Shown here piece by piece: positions 10,467 through 21,890 of a stretch of DNA of 64,000 bases (positions are counted from its first letter, which is position 1; every line of letters begins with the position of its first letter). A program made the position numbers and the translations under genes. This stretch comes from Acanthosepion pharaonis. Lineage: Eukaryota > Mollusca > Cephalopoda > Sepiida > Sepiidae. Below the pieces are notes generated by a model. The model was given only the letters and a program-made list of their open reading frames with translations. It had not been told where the DNA came from and made no database searches. The stretch lies in NCBI GenBank assembly GCA_903632075.3, contig CAHIKZ030003494.1, forward strand, positions 22,501 to 86,500, in the 5' to 3' direction.

Positions 10467-11499
10467 AACGAATGTCCTAATAAATAACATGGCGGATTTT
10501 TTGCGCATTTTTTTAATGGCTGTCATTAATTCTGAAAATATTGCAAAAATAAAAAATAATTGTCAGATTTTAATGAAACTTTCTGAAACTATTCATAAAT
10601 GATGGAAATTATTATAAATATGTTTATTTTTTTTAAGTCATGGTAAAAATTTCTTTTTTATATTTTTTACCCCCACCGGTAACTAATTTTATGAAAACTC
10701 TTGAAATTCAAATATGCACATTTTAAGTCATTAATTAGTTAAAAGCACAAGGCTTTGAGGAAAGCAAATCATTTTTTTAGTTGACACCCTTCTACCTTAA
10801 AATCAGCTATGAACTGTAACATACAAAACTCAATAAAACAAAGATTATCTAATTTCAAATGCTTTTAGTTGCTTTTACTTGTTTTTATGAATATGGATAA
10901 TATTGTCTGAAAGCAAAAAACTTTTCGATGAAAAATAAATTTTTGCAACAATTATTTGTTATTTCTAAAATTATTTTAGTTTTTTTACATTAAAAAATAG
11001 TCGTTAAATATTATAAAATAGTCGTTAAATATTATAAAATTAATAAAAATGATGTACAGTTTAGTCAATGGTATTATTAAGTAGATAAATATCATTACAG
11101 ATTATAAAATAAAGCTGGTTACAATCAGCAATCTGCAACTAGATAAAAATCTAATATAACGTTTTTCCCCCAAAATAGCTTAATTCAAATATACGGAAGA
11201 CCGGAAGCACCATGAAAACAATTGTTCGTCACGTGGTTTGCGTTAGTAGTAACATAAACATTTTGACGATAAAATTCTGCTTTCATCAAGTTTAAAGCCG
11301 TTTTTTATCATGCTATACCTACTTAAAAATAACGAGGTAAATAAGTTGTTCACATAAAGCTAAACTGTCACTTGTGACCTTCCGTACTATAACTTTTCCT
11401 CCCGTAAGATGTCAGTGCGTGATGAAATCACGCACATGTCACTTGTCAATCAACACCGCTGTTAAGACCGGCTTTCTCTCATTTTAAAGTATATTATTT

Positions 11500-11660
11500 C
11501 GGTGCAGAAAGTAAGTAATGTTTGTTTCAAAATATATTAAATAAACTTTATAATTTCTAATTTTCTTAAATTAATTAAAAAAATCATAACTGATTTTTTA
11601 AAAGAATTTTAAACGGAGATTTTCACTTTTGTAAACAAAAGTTAAAAAAAATGGCTGACG
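11500..11660 (+). repeat. Dispersed AT-rich repeat, copy 2
   Basis: AAGTAAGTAATGTTTGTTTCA near 11,508 is almost identical to the reverse complement of 49,870-49,893. The similarity continues as TTTCTAATTTTC and TTTCACTTTTG. The same blocks are at 1,500-1,700. This copy lies inside the inverted-repeat element, which links all three to one family. Confidence 0.5.
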
Positions 11661-11857
11661 ATCAATTTTCTGTCAATTTTGCTGATAAAAAAGAATACAA
11701 GATTTTTAACGAAAATTTAGTCGTGCTAGAAATTATTAAAAAATGTAAAAAATAATCAAAAAATACTTTGATCCTTTCTCTTGATAATAACATAAAAATT
11801 TAGACGATAAAAAATTATTTTCATCATGCTCATTTCCCAGCGATTACATGTTGGTAC

Positions 11858-12638
11858 CTATGTTAATGTTAAATAATAAAAATAAAAAATTAAACTGAAA
11901 AAAATTGCCTAAGTCAAATAAAAAAGCTATGAGGGTGCACGTGCGTGTGCAGGTATGAGTGTGATTCGGCCACACAAGAACAAGAGAATGAATGATTGCG
12001 AGAAAATATTTGATGTCACCGCTTGACGCCGTTTATTCAAAATGATAAATGGGGAAGGTGACAGAGAGTGAGTGAAAAAGAGATAGAGAGAAAAAACTCA
12101 CATACGAACACATATACAAAAACATTAAAAAATCAGAAATGTTTAACTTAGAATTACACTAATGTGCATTTGTACGGAATAATTAACTGTGCATAATTTA
12201 ACCTGATTTTGAAAGACATTACCTGACAGTCCTGACGAGATGAATAGCAGAAAAAATGGTCTTTTGAATATAAAATTAAGTTTTACTCATGTTTAATACC
12301 TTTCTTTCTTTTTTCTAACGCACCGGCGACGTGTCTGAGCCCAAATAAAACTGCAGACCTAGAGTTTTGTGTGTGTGTCTGTGTTTTCTTTTTGTGTGGC
12401 TTATTGACAGTTTAGAATATTTATTTTCATTATCATTTTTTATTCTGTGGTGCATTAAGTGCCCATGGTCCATTTGATAAAAGAGAAACATACAATTATT
12501 TACACTATTTACATGAGGATTATTATCCTGAATTTTGATGTTATGTCAGGTGTATGTCGATCCGGATAACCTACAAGGAATTTCAGACTGAGCCCTTTAT
12601 TTGTTCTCGTTCCACTGCCTATGTCTAAGAATATTTCG
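11858..12638. other. Non-coding AT-rich spacer
   Basis: No gene, element end or RNA gene recognised. There is a GTGTGTGTCTGTG stretch near 12,370. Confidence 0.6.
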
Positions 12639-12956
12639 TGTAGTTTGTGGAGTTACCCCACTTACTTTCCTAAAAGCAAACTGTCGCTAGAGGACGTCGC
12701 TTAAGCTTATAAATAGTGAGCGATATTCTCTGTTATCCTCTTTTTCGTATTTCCCCCAGGGACGTAGATGTAGGTCACCACGTGGAGAAATGCAGCCCAG
12801 ACCTGGGTACACACACACACACACACACACATGAGTGCGCACGCACCTACATTTCATGTTCCATTACTATTCTCTTTCTACACAACTTCACACACATAAA
12901 CAATTCACTAGTTTAAATGTTTTCCTCTTTCACATATTGTCATGTCACCTGCAACA
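12639..12956 (+). repeat. 5' LTR of a short LTR retroelement
   Basis: Begins TGTAG and ends GCAACA, the TG...CA form of LTRs. It is directly repeated at 14,079-14,379 with blocks GTCGCTAGAGGA, TATAAATAG, CAGGGAC, and GTTTAAATGTTTTC in the same order. TATAAATAG at 12,708 is a plausible promoter TATA box. A (CA)n run at 12,809-12,831 is present only in this copy. The two LTRs are clearly diverged, which implies an old insertion. Confidence 0.8.
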
Positions 12957-14078
12957 GATTGGTGACCATGACGTGATATTTTCTTCTGGATACAAGAAAC
13001 ACAAAACTATATAAACAAATTCATGCATCGTTTAGACAGTTTTTTAAACCGAGAGCCAGTGATGAAAACTTCGACCAACTTCTCCCTACTATGCACGGCG
13101 AAAAACCTCCAACCCAATTTGTTATTAGACCTGATGAAAAGACCAAAATCGCAAATACAACTGGACAAGATGTTCTCCAAGTCATCAAATAGATTTTTTT
13201 GTAACACGTGTGACACAAAAATATCCCTAATCACCACTGCAATTAGTACTACGATTGTGCGGTCAGCAGGCAAACAACACGAATCTCATCACTACTGCTT
13301 TTTGCTTAACCCTTCCTCTCTCTTAATAGAGAAATGGTTAAGCAAAAAATTATGCTTGACTCCTTCCACTGGCAGACAATAGAAAAAAATCACCAAAACG
13401 AAAAATACAAATTTCATCTTACAAGTTTGAATCAAACAAAACCCCACTTTATTTTCTCCAAGAGTACCATTCAAGCTCCACGAAAGTCAACTCTATTCTT
13501 AAACAGCACTGTTTCTCCTAAGCCCAAAACATAAAGTGTGAAATAATTCCAAAGTCGATTCACTGACCTTTTTTACTCAAAGGAACAAAACTAAGAAATC
13601 TGCAAGTACGATTTACTAATACACGGAGATAGCAGCGTCTGCAAGAAAAATCTACAATAACAGCAGATATCTTAAAGTTCTCACAAAACATGTATTCAAC
13701 TCGCGGTAGCAATTTCACCAACATCAGCTCAATAACTTTACAAATCGAAGCTTATTCTATATAAACATTTTGTACACCAACATCAAACGAGGCCTTCCAA
13801 ACAAAATCAGTTCAACGTGGAGCAATGAATAACAAAATTTTAATACCAACCGCTGATAACTTTCTTTCTACACTACCAACGTATCTTTTAGAGCGTGCTA
13901 CATTACACAGTACCCTGACGATACAGCACTTTACACAAGTACATTTTCGTCGATATGTTTAAACACACATCGCAACCACATTATTCAACTCTTTCTTTTC
14001 AGTCTACGTGGGACAAAACAAACATACACAAGCTTTATGGACATATGGGCAGAAGAAAATTCTCCCCATCTGGAGGGG
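12957..14078 (+). mobile_element. Internal region of short LTR element (TRIM/LARD-like)
   Basis: Only about 1.1 kb lies between the two LTRs. TGGTGACCATGACG at 12,960 sits in the primer-binding-site position. Before the 3' LTR, GGAGGGG at 14,072-14,078 is a compact polypurine tract. No protease, RT, RNase H or integrase motif is visible in any frame. A frame near 13,035-13,190 is open on the + strand but matches no gag I recognise. The element therefore looks non-autonomous and would have needed proteins from a relative. It could alternatively be an internally deleted gypsy element. Confidence 0.7.
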
Positions 14079-14379
14079 TGTATTGTAGGGATATCCCCAT
14101 TTATATAAAAAAAACGTCGCTAGAGGATACTCTTTAAGCCTATAAATAGGGAATGACATTCTCTTTTCCCTATTTCACTCAGGGACATTAAGATGTAAAT
14201 CGCACGTAGAATAAGAACGTTGCCGCTGATGCGCGTTCGCTTCCTTTGATCTTCTGTTGACTTTTGAACTCTCTCGCACACATGCATATATACACATGTG
14301 TCTATCACACACGCTTGTTACACAAACAATTTTACTCGTTTAAATGTTTTCTTTCATATTCATTGTGTTACACGCAACA
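14079..14379 (+). repeat. 3' LTR of the short LTR element
   Basis: TGTAT...GCAACA, the diverged partner of the LTR at 12,639. It keeps the TATA box (CCTATAAATAGGG near 14,140). No clear short target-site duplication is seen (TTTCG before, ATCTT after), as expected if the flanks have mutated or recombined. Confidence 0.8.
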
Positions 14380-15851
14380 ATCTTCTATTGCCTATGTTTT
14401 GTTAATACATATATTACCTTTTGTTTTTACATATGGTTTTGTTGTTACTTTGATATTTTATTATTCGGACTCACATTCCAGTCCGTAATTATTTTTGTGG
14501 GAAATATATACCACGAGACACGTGTTTTCCGACCTAAAACACGACCAGTATATGCTCACAATATGTTCGTATTTTTATTACTGCTCTGTTATTGCCCGTG
14601 CTTCTATGTAGAGAACTTTAAGCCTTAAACCTAACCCGCCTGCTGATAGGTGCTGCTATTGATGCTTCTTTGCTCTCAGTTGTTTCTCTTTTATTACAGT
14701 TTCTTTATTTGTGGCTCCAATATCCTATTTATTTATATTATAGGACTACTAAGGATGTTTTCATAGCCTAGCATATACCCTGATTCTTTCAGATGTTTAA
14801 CTCCCCAATCTTCTTCCTTGTCTAGTATTGTTGTGATAGCAACTACAAAGATGAGAATAATAGTTCTCATGTAAATTGTGTAAATAATAATGATAACTTC
14901 TCATCACAGAAATTTAAACAGGAAACACTTTAATGTATTTCGTCTTAGGAGATAAACGGAAGTTCATCTTACCAAGTATTCGAGTAAAAGAAAAACTAAT
15001 TTTTTCAACTATTTCCTGATCTCTGTTCATCGCAAATGTAAATTTGGCGCAAATCCACGAAACAGATTTCATCTTAAACTACAAATCACCGTTACAAGGT
15101 CTATTTAATGATTTCGCTTCATCATTCTATCAATTACAAGTCGTTTTTTGTTCGAGGTTTCGTCTAAGTATTGAAGTACTTTTTCTATAAGGAAACATTA
15201 TTTCTTTATTCTGATATTTATGTTCAATTGTTAAAAACAAAAAGCGAAGTTTATCATTATTGACATAAGTTGGTCTCGAGAAACTCTGGATCTGTAACCC
15301 AAAATTTAGGCCTCAGCTTCTGAAAGCAGCGCGGCATCTGTTATGACACAGAAGCAAGTCTCGATGACAACCAATACATGTGAAGACGCTTTCCTCCGAT
15401 GTCGTTCTGTTGTTTTCTTTCCTTCGAGCATGCTTCACCCTAGAAACAAGCTTCCGTTTATTCTTTCTCCGCTCCAACCCTCAGCGATCATTGGTGACGT
15501 CTTCACACCTCTCGATGTCATTTTTGCAATCGTAATCCTCCGATCAGTAGACTGTTGCTTTTCTCTCTAGGGTATCTTCTTCAGGGCATAGTCCTCAGCA
15601 GGGTTTCATGAGAGATCAGCAGTTCCCTATGCAGCGCGTCTCCTATCTCCACGCCACGGATTTTGTCCAAGGGAAAGATAGAGTCCCATACAGCTTAGCA
15701 GGAGTTGCCATAACGGAATTGAACATAAAATCGGACTCTGGCTCCGGATTTGTTCTCAGGATTTACTTACGAAGACTTTCCCAAGATTCGGTATGGCCAT
15801 TAGGCAACGGAGGTTCAAATTCATTTTCCTTCTTGGGCTGACGAGTTCCAT

Positions 15852-15908
<57 letters not shown>

Positions 15909-16300
15909 GCATAAACACACAGATATATATTTTACGCTAGATGTCGGGTAAACAGTTCGCCATCACTTTAAGAATTATTATAATATATTTTAAATGGTAA
16001 TAATAAATATCAACAAATAAATTAAAGAATAAAAGTATAAAATTGCCATGAGAACATTTTTAAAATTTTAAATATAAAATATAATTTATATAAATTATAA
16101 TGAATATAAATGACACATTGCTACACATTGACAAACCTCCTCTATTTCTTTGAAGAACTGTGCATTGCAAGTATTTTTCTCCAAACGGAAAGAAATTACT
16201 TGACGAATATAATATGAGTGCCTTTTTATATATTTTTTGTCACTACCCATTAATCTTAAAAATTTGTGAAAATATTCTAAGTAATCTAATGTTGCTTGCT
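14380..16300. other. Non-coding spacer with a GC-richer island
   Basis: No recognised gene. 15,300-15,845 is GC-richer than its flanks and contains open but unassignable frames. It runs directly into the (TA)n repeat at 15,859, as do some transposon 3' ends, but no family was identified. The rest is plain AT-rich DNA. Confidence 0.5.
15859..15906. repeat. (TA)n microsatellite
   Basis: Pure TA run of 24 units following GACGAGTTCCATCTACCC. Confidence 0.95.
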
Positions 16301-16309
16301 GAATTCAGA

Positions 16310-17300
16310 ACTGCCCGAAAGTTCTAGAAAATGCAAAATGTAGTTATGCATATGCAGTTCAATCCAAAGTTGAAAGCAAACAAATTGGATCCCGAGAATT
16401 CTGGAAGATCTTCAACCAAATTTTGAATATTGGTAGTGTTAGTGCCTATCATAAATGACCCCTAGGTCATCTCATCAGATAAGGTGAAGCTCTTCATCTC
16501 CATCTCTGCCTCTAAATCAACGTTAGATGACAAAATCTATACCTTTCCCGACTTTTCTCACTCAGCAAAATGTCAGAATTATTTTTATTACAGCCCAGAA
16601 AATCTCACAACTTATCAAAAGTCTTGACTCTAAGATCTAGAAAAGAACAACCTCTTCAACGACGAGCAGTATGGATTTTCGGTCGGCCCGATCTACTACC
16701 ATCACTCACAGAGTCAGTGAGGTTATTAACGACAAACAAATCTCGAGGACCATAGCACTATATATCTCAAAGGCTTTCGACAAGGTGTGGCACAAAACTC
16801 TCCAGTTATGGAATCACTTAATGGGATTTATCGATCATAAAATCCTTCCTAACAGGCAGGTTGCTGAAAGTAGTTATCAATGGCCGGACCAACCCTCTTT
16901 TTGAGCTACATAAATGATCTGCCTAAGAATATACTTAAATCATTTGCAAACATCTATGCCGATGATACGACTAATATACGGGCGCACCTCTAAAACTCTT
17001 GGTAGTCAGAGATTGGCGACTGATCTCGCTTTCGATCTTGCACAAACTACCCAACTGGTTTTCAATGCCTCGAAAACTAAGCTAGTTACATTCCATTATC
17101 GCCGATCTGAGCCCGAACTACCACCAATCTGGATGAACGAAGGTTCTCTCGGAGAAGCACCCTGCCTTGAAAGACTGTTGGCCCTCAAACTAACCCCAGA
17201 CCACAAGTGGAACTCGTACATACGATCCATTGTTAAGGATGCAAGTAAAATGGTCGGCTCTCTCCTGCTATCCTCTACCTTTACAATATAGTACGGCTCT
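16310..17300 (+). pseudogene. CR1/Jockey-type LINE reverse transcriptase fragment
   Basis: Frames in order encode a pre-RT block with REFWKIFN-like and STLDDK segments (16,390-16,560), then RTIALYISKAFDKVWHKTL at 16,749-16,805 (RT motif A, catalytic Asp replaced by Tyr in L-Y-I), then SYINDLPK and IYADDTT near 16,907-16,975 (motif C, both Asp kept), then VFNASKTKLVTFH and a thumb region to 17,290. Small frameshifts separate the pieces. The element is truncated at both ends. The protein would reverse transcribe LINE RNA at a nicked target. Confidence 0.8.
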
Positions 17301-18370
17301 CATGTCAAAGTGCAGGTAGAATCAGAGACGATTTTGACGTCCTGTGCCTGGCAGATCTGGGCAGAAAAGAGCAAGCGTAAAAGAACAGTAAAAAGCGTAG
17401 AAGAATAGCGTTTTTTATACTTGACGCCAACATATTCTGGCTAGTGATTGGTTGGTTGACGTAACATTTTTCTTATATTAGAATTGAATTTTTACACTTT
17501 TTCTTAACTCTACGACAGACCCAAAATTACGTCTTACAAAGAAAAAACAACACATTTAATTAACGTTGAATTTAAACGGCTTTGGGAGCCGGTTTTGAAA
17601 GTAAAGAGAGAGGTCGGAGTGAAAATAGAAAAAATAGCTAGAATGTAAAATTGTAAAATATTGTTTTCAAATTAAATTCCTACGTCCCTTGAATCGGCAA
17701 AAATGAAGAATGGCTGCTGTCTGATTAACAGAAAACTCGATGTTTTAAACAAATAAAAAATCTATTCAAAATAAAAATAATTGAAACCTCAAAAAATTTA
17801 TGGGAAATAGTTAGTTATCTTTCCTCCAGTTAACTCCGCCAAACGAATCCCCAAGATTTTATTTAAAAACTTTAAAATTTTATTTTTATAACATGAGAGG
17901 CTCGCATCAGTCGGTACAAGTTTAAGGTTAGTTTGAGTGAGGTGATATTAGTACTACAACTGATCGATAGCGACACAAATTAGTATTGACAGTGTTAGAT
18001 TTCCGTCCACTGATGATAATCACAGGTGGCAAGATTTTGAATTATCTCTCCCTGGCAATAATTACAAAGGGAACGAGATTTGAAAGTATCCACTTCTTTC
18101 TCGGTGACTTTTCGCTGAGAAAGCGGTAGATACCCGCAAAAATGTAAATACCTCAATTACAGATACTGAAGGTTGTTTTGAATTCTTCACATTTAATTTA
18201 ATTTTTCATTCCTTTTGTAAAATATCCTATCAATATATTTATTAAAATTTCTTTGTTTAAATTCTGTCTTATTTTTCTTTTTAACTCACAGGTCTGCCAA
18301 AAATTGTTTGCGGGCCAAATGTACCGGTAGCATATAAAATCTCATCGAAAGTGTTGAAACCCGTAACAAA
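17301..18370. other. Non-coding spacer upstream of gypsy element 1
   Basis: No gene recognised. A 5' LTR and primer-binding site for the gypsy gag at 18.57 kb would be expected around here, but no LTR boundary could be fixed. Confidence 0.5.
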
Positions 18371-18378
18371 AGTTTTTT

Positions 18379-18380
18379 TC

Positions 18381-18412
<32 letters not shown>

Positions 18413-18419
18413 ATATTCT

Positions 18420-18457
<38 letters not shown>

Positions 18458-18467
18458 CGTATATTCT

Positions 18468-18507
<40 letters not shown>

Positions 18508-18520
18508 GGACGTATATTCT

Positions 18521-18556
<36 letters not shown>
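18379..18556. repeat. Compound (TA)n array with ACGTATATTCTGGA spacers
   Basis: Four TA runs are separated by the same 14-base spacer ACGTATATTCTGGA at 18,409, 18,457 and 18,510. The periods are about 48 and 53 bp, so this is a higher-order tandem repeat and not a simple microsatellite. It ends only 16 bp before the first gag codon of gypsy element 1. Confidence 0.9.
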
Positions 18557-18561
<5 letters not shown>

Positions 18562-18571
18562 CGGTCGGAAT

Positions 18572-19165
18572 GTGTGTGGCATTATGGCAGACTACTATAA
18601 CTACTATCCACCAGCCGAGTTACGATCACTTCACAGCTTAATCAATTTTCTTCATCACCTACGAGTGACTTTGCAAAAGACGAAATTCGCCTACGCCGTT
18701 GAAAAACTTCCAACGGAGGTCGCCCGCGAAATTCTGGACTTGCTGAATGCCGTGTCTGAGGTGAATCCATAGGACATGCCGAGACAAACAATTTTACACC
18801 CGACTGGTGAGTCCGATCAAATCTTTTTAATAATGTCTTCATTGATAATAGGACACCTTCTCAACCCCTGAGACACATGAGGAGTCTTGTCTAAGAATAT
18901 TTTGTGGTCATTATGGCTGAACAAGTTACCGAACTACGTCACCCAAATATTAACCTCTTTTTTGGAAGTCGCCGACCTGAATAAAATGACAGGAACTGCT
19001 GACAAGGTTTGCGAAAACCCAGGCACACGGAGCGTAAACGCCATCCAGAATCCGATTAACGCACGAATGGATCAAATACAGCAACTCCAGTTGCCCATAG
19101 CTTATCTTACCGAGCGAGTGGAAGCCACAAGATCCGGACATATCTTGCGTTATTACAGGTGACGT
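18572..19165 (+). pseudogene. Ty3/gypsy element 1, gag
   Basis: Starts MCGIMADYYNYYPP. It contains the capsid-type block VEKLPTEVAREILDLL (residues about 42-57), which is shared in form with the gag at 41.6 kb (VVNLPRDIATEVVDLL). A stop follows at about 18,770. Later frames include DQIQQLQLPIAYLTERVEA near 19,069, typical of the gag C-terminal helix. Frameshifts and stops break it. The capsid would package the element RNA. Confidence 0.65.
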
Positions 19166-19239
19166 TCTAGTCGTAATAGACGTAGTCGCCGACACAGTCC
19201 AAAATCCCGCATACGCAACACCGGAATATGTTGGTAGTA

Positions 19240-19640
19240 TCTAATGCTGAAAAGTGCACAAAACCCTGTGCATTTGTACTACCGAACCAAGGAAACTTAT
19301 ATTCCGACCAGTGATGACGTCAACTGCGTCCGAGTATTTTATATTCGCGACTCGTGTCATGGATATGAAATTTTAGTCGACACAAGTGTTGAAATTAGCT
19401 TTCTCTCCTTCCGACATCAGAAAATAATTTAACATCGGTGCTGTATAAATTCCAAGTAGCGAACGGTACAGAAATTGACACAGGTGGCGGAAAATCACTT
19501 ACATTAAATTTTGGTATCTGACGGAGTTTTTCGTTTCTCGTGAAATTTATACAAGCAGATGTGAAGACATCTATACTAGGAGCAGACTTCCTCACACATT
19601 TCAACCTATTAGTGGACGTGGCTACTGATAGACAATGAAA
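19240..19640 (+). pseudogene. Ty3/gypsy element 1, aspartic protease
   Basis: RVFYIRDSCHGYEILVDTS at 19,330-19,386 carries the retropepsin active site, but the usual D-T/S-G is D-T-S here, so catalysis is presumably lost. A second segment at 19,545-19,620 reads FIQADVKTSILGADFL, the I-L-G-A-D-F-L block typical of gypsy proteases and of the start of the RT region. A stop at 19,430 and another at 19,520 interrupt the frame. Confidence 0.7.
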
Positions 19641-19689
19641 CACAACTAGAAATCCATGGAACGTCTTCCCGATATCTTTCAACAGGTAT

Positions 19690-20480
19690 CAGCTCAGCAC
19701 AAGCGGACGACATGATTTTTCGTGAATTTCTTCGAAAATTCTCAGTGATTGCAACTTCATTCAAACATACAGATACAGTACTATACACCACATTCAAACG
19801 ACGGGTCAACCGGCCCATTCTACCCTGCGGAGACTCAGCCCGGCAAAATACAAGATGGCAAAAGGACTTCAGCCCATGCTGCAGTTAGGAATAATTCGAC
19901 CTTCCACGAGTCAGTGGTCATCTCCGTTGCACATAGTACTGAAAGCAGATTCAACAGTCCTAGATTGCTATTCTATTCCTCATATACTCGATTATACGGT
20001 GGGATTACAGAGTATGCACATTTTCACTAGATGATTTAATCAAAGTGTACTACCAAATGCCCGTCGAAGACAGCGATATACCAAAGATTACTATCACTAC
20101 TACTTTCGGTTCAATCAAATTCACCAGGATACCGTTTGGTTTAAGAAACGCAGCTCAGCCTTTTCAAAAGTTGATAGACGAAATGTTAAGAAGTTTATCT
20201 TTCACTTTCGCATACATCAACGACGTATCAATAGCAAGCAAAAAAATTTGGATGAACATCTGGAAAATCTCCAACTTGTTTTTGAACTCCTGAAGTATTT
20301 TGGATTGAAAATTAACCTCCATAAATGCACATTGGGTGTAAAAAACTTTTGTTTTTAGGACACAAAATAGATGAAATAGGGATATCACCTCTACCTAAGA
20401 AGATATCTGCTATAAATTTTTTCCGACCAGAATCAACTCGTCAATTTCGAAGGGTTATTAGCATGATAAATTACTATTAA
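19690..20480 (+). pseudogene. Ty3/gypsy element 1, reverse transcriptase
   Basis: Frames in order: LGIIRPSTSQWSSPLHIV near 19,888-19,940 (RT fingers), FTRIPFGLRNAAQPFQ at 20,120-20,166 (the F-G-L-x-N-A block), and YINDVSIAS at 20,213. The last is the catalytic Y-x-D-D box with the first Asp changed to Asn, so it is inactive. It is followed by a GHKIDEIGISPLPKK-like segment (20,358 on). Several frameshifts and stops are present. It is continuous in order with the protease and the RNase H. Confidence 0.8.
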
Positions 20481-20559
20481 AGATTTTTGCCACACTGTTC
20501 ATCAAAGTCAGTCCCATTGACAGATATATTAAGAAGCATTCAGAAAAACAATGTAAAAC

Positions 20560-21090
20560 TTTTACTTAAAGGTCCTGCCTTAGACGCTTTTCACGAAGCA
20601 AAGAAAACCTTAGTAAATTTCCTAAAACTAAATTACCACAGTGATGATGAGAATGAGATTGATGCCGTTTTAGTAACGGAGAAAACAAGCCTATATCCTT
20701 TTTCTCACTCAAGCTGAGTTCTTCACAAATGAAATACATCACATTTTCGAGAGAACTTCTTGCTATCTATTTAGCTATCCGACATTTCTGTTGTATTTTG
20801 AAGGGACGCGAATTCACGGTAGTTACAGGCTATAAGCCATTCACTTATGTCCTCTACAGCAAGCCCGACAAATATCCATCACGTGAAACAGGGCATCTGA
20901 ACTACATTTTACAATTTACTTCGGACATACAATATATAAAAGGTGAAAAAAATATTGTTGCAGACGCATTTTCCCATACTTCCATATACTTGATAAATAC
21001 GGAAAGTTACGAGAATATTTCGAAATACTTTAATAGAAGACTTACACTACACACCAGAAGACATTGTTTTTTGGAATCACACTGATATTA
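20560..21090 (+). pseudogene. Ty3/gypsy element 1, RNase H
   Basis: The frame at 20,729-21,085 gives ITFSRELLAIYLAIRHF (the E-L-L-A catalytic Glu), then GREFTVVTGYKPFTYVL, where the T-D-H-K/P-L Asp is changed to Gly. It ends with GEKNIVADAFSHTS, the standard N-x-V-A-D-A-L-S-R end. The first acidic block (20,640-20,690) is poorly preserved. Confidence 0.8.
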
Positions 21091-21124
21091 CCTGGTCAAT
21101 ATTTTGAGGTAGACAAAATATACC

Positions 21125-21250
21125 CCCCTCTCGGACTTTGTCAACAAACTAAATGACAAGATGAATAGGTTATCTTTTACACCCACTAGATGTGTAACTA
21201 AAAAATCTTTTATACCTGCAGATCTACATAACTGTGAGTATATTCAAACA
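21125..21250 (+). pseudogene. Ty3/gypsy element 1, integrase C-terminal scrap
   Basis: DFVNKLNDKMNRLSFTPTR is followed by FIPADLHNCEYI. This resembles the segment just after the integrase core in this gypsy group. The zinc-binding domain and the whole DDE core are missing between the RNase H and this piece, so an internal deletion is inferred. The sequence diverges at about 21,250. Confidence 0.5.
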
Positions 21251-21890
21251 TACCAACAATATTCCTATCACCAAAACAACACATTCACTCCTACCTTTCT
21301 TACTACGTCCACCATAATACCTCAAATTCTCTATGAAATCCTAACTAGTCCCCATATGTACATTTCAAAGTCTGTGGGGAGGGGAAAAAACAACAATTAA
21401 AAAAAAACCCAATGATTATTTACAATATGAATTAATGCTATTTACATAAAACAAAACAAAAAATAGGGTTAGTAAAAACCCCCCACACAATCCCTAAATG
21501 TGGCAGAAACATCAGTTAACTGGACGAAATAATTGCGGGGATTATAATAATTATTAAAAAACAAACACGCCCACAAACAAACACGCACTCATCATTTAGA
21601 CACAATAACAAATACGAAAACACACACACGAAAAAAAACGAAAGTCATCCCGCAACAACCAGAGAACTGACATCACTGACCACCTAACGAGGGGGGGATG
21701 GGGAATTAAACAAAAGAAAAATAGGGACAGAAATAAAAGGGGCCAATGAGCATGCATACCCTAGCTAAGTTAACCAGAAAAAACAAAAAAAATAGGGGGA
21801 AACTAAAGATTCAAACTAAAAAAAACCTAAACTAGCCTAATATCGGGGCGGGTTGCCTCTGTTCAACCCTGATAGGACAAAATCCTGTAC
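21251..21890 (-). other. Probable 3' UTR of Tx1-like LINE A
   Basis: About 640 bp between the LINE ORF2 stop codon at 21,891 and the gypsy integrase scrap. On the - strand it is T-rich with G-rich patches and has no ORF. The exact 3' end and any poly(A) tail were not identified; no long terminal A tract is visible on the minus strand. Confidence 0.5.

Larger units (their letters stand above)
10217..11857. mobile_element. Terminal-inverted-repeat element without transposase
   Basis: GGTACCAACATG at 10,217 is mirrored by CATGTTGGTACC ending at 11,857. The homology continues inward: CGCTGGAAAATGAG pairs with CTCATTTCCCAGCG, and TTTTATCGTC pairs with GACGATAAAA. A second mirrored copy of the inner repeat lies at 11,253-11,316, so the right side looks like two nested or duplicated ends. 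The interior is AT-rich and has no transposase. It includes a repeat shared with 1.5 kb and 49.8 kb. The class is probably a MITE-like DNA element. No target duplication was established. Confidence 0.65.

Noticed and set aside
12229..12260. CTGACGAG at 12,232 as a hammerhead ribozyme core
   Set aside because: The following bases do not form stem II and the closing GAAA is misplaced.
13007..13534. Overlapping open frames inside the short LTR element as genes
   Set aside because: No recognised gag or pol motif in any of them; both strands are open by chance.
18200..18300. Pyrimidine-rich tract plus CACAG at 18,290 as a splice acceptor for the gypsy gag
   Set aside because: No upstream exon and no coding continuity into 18,572.
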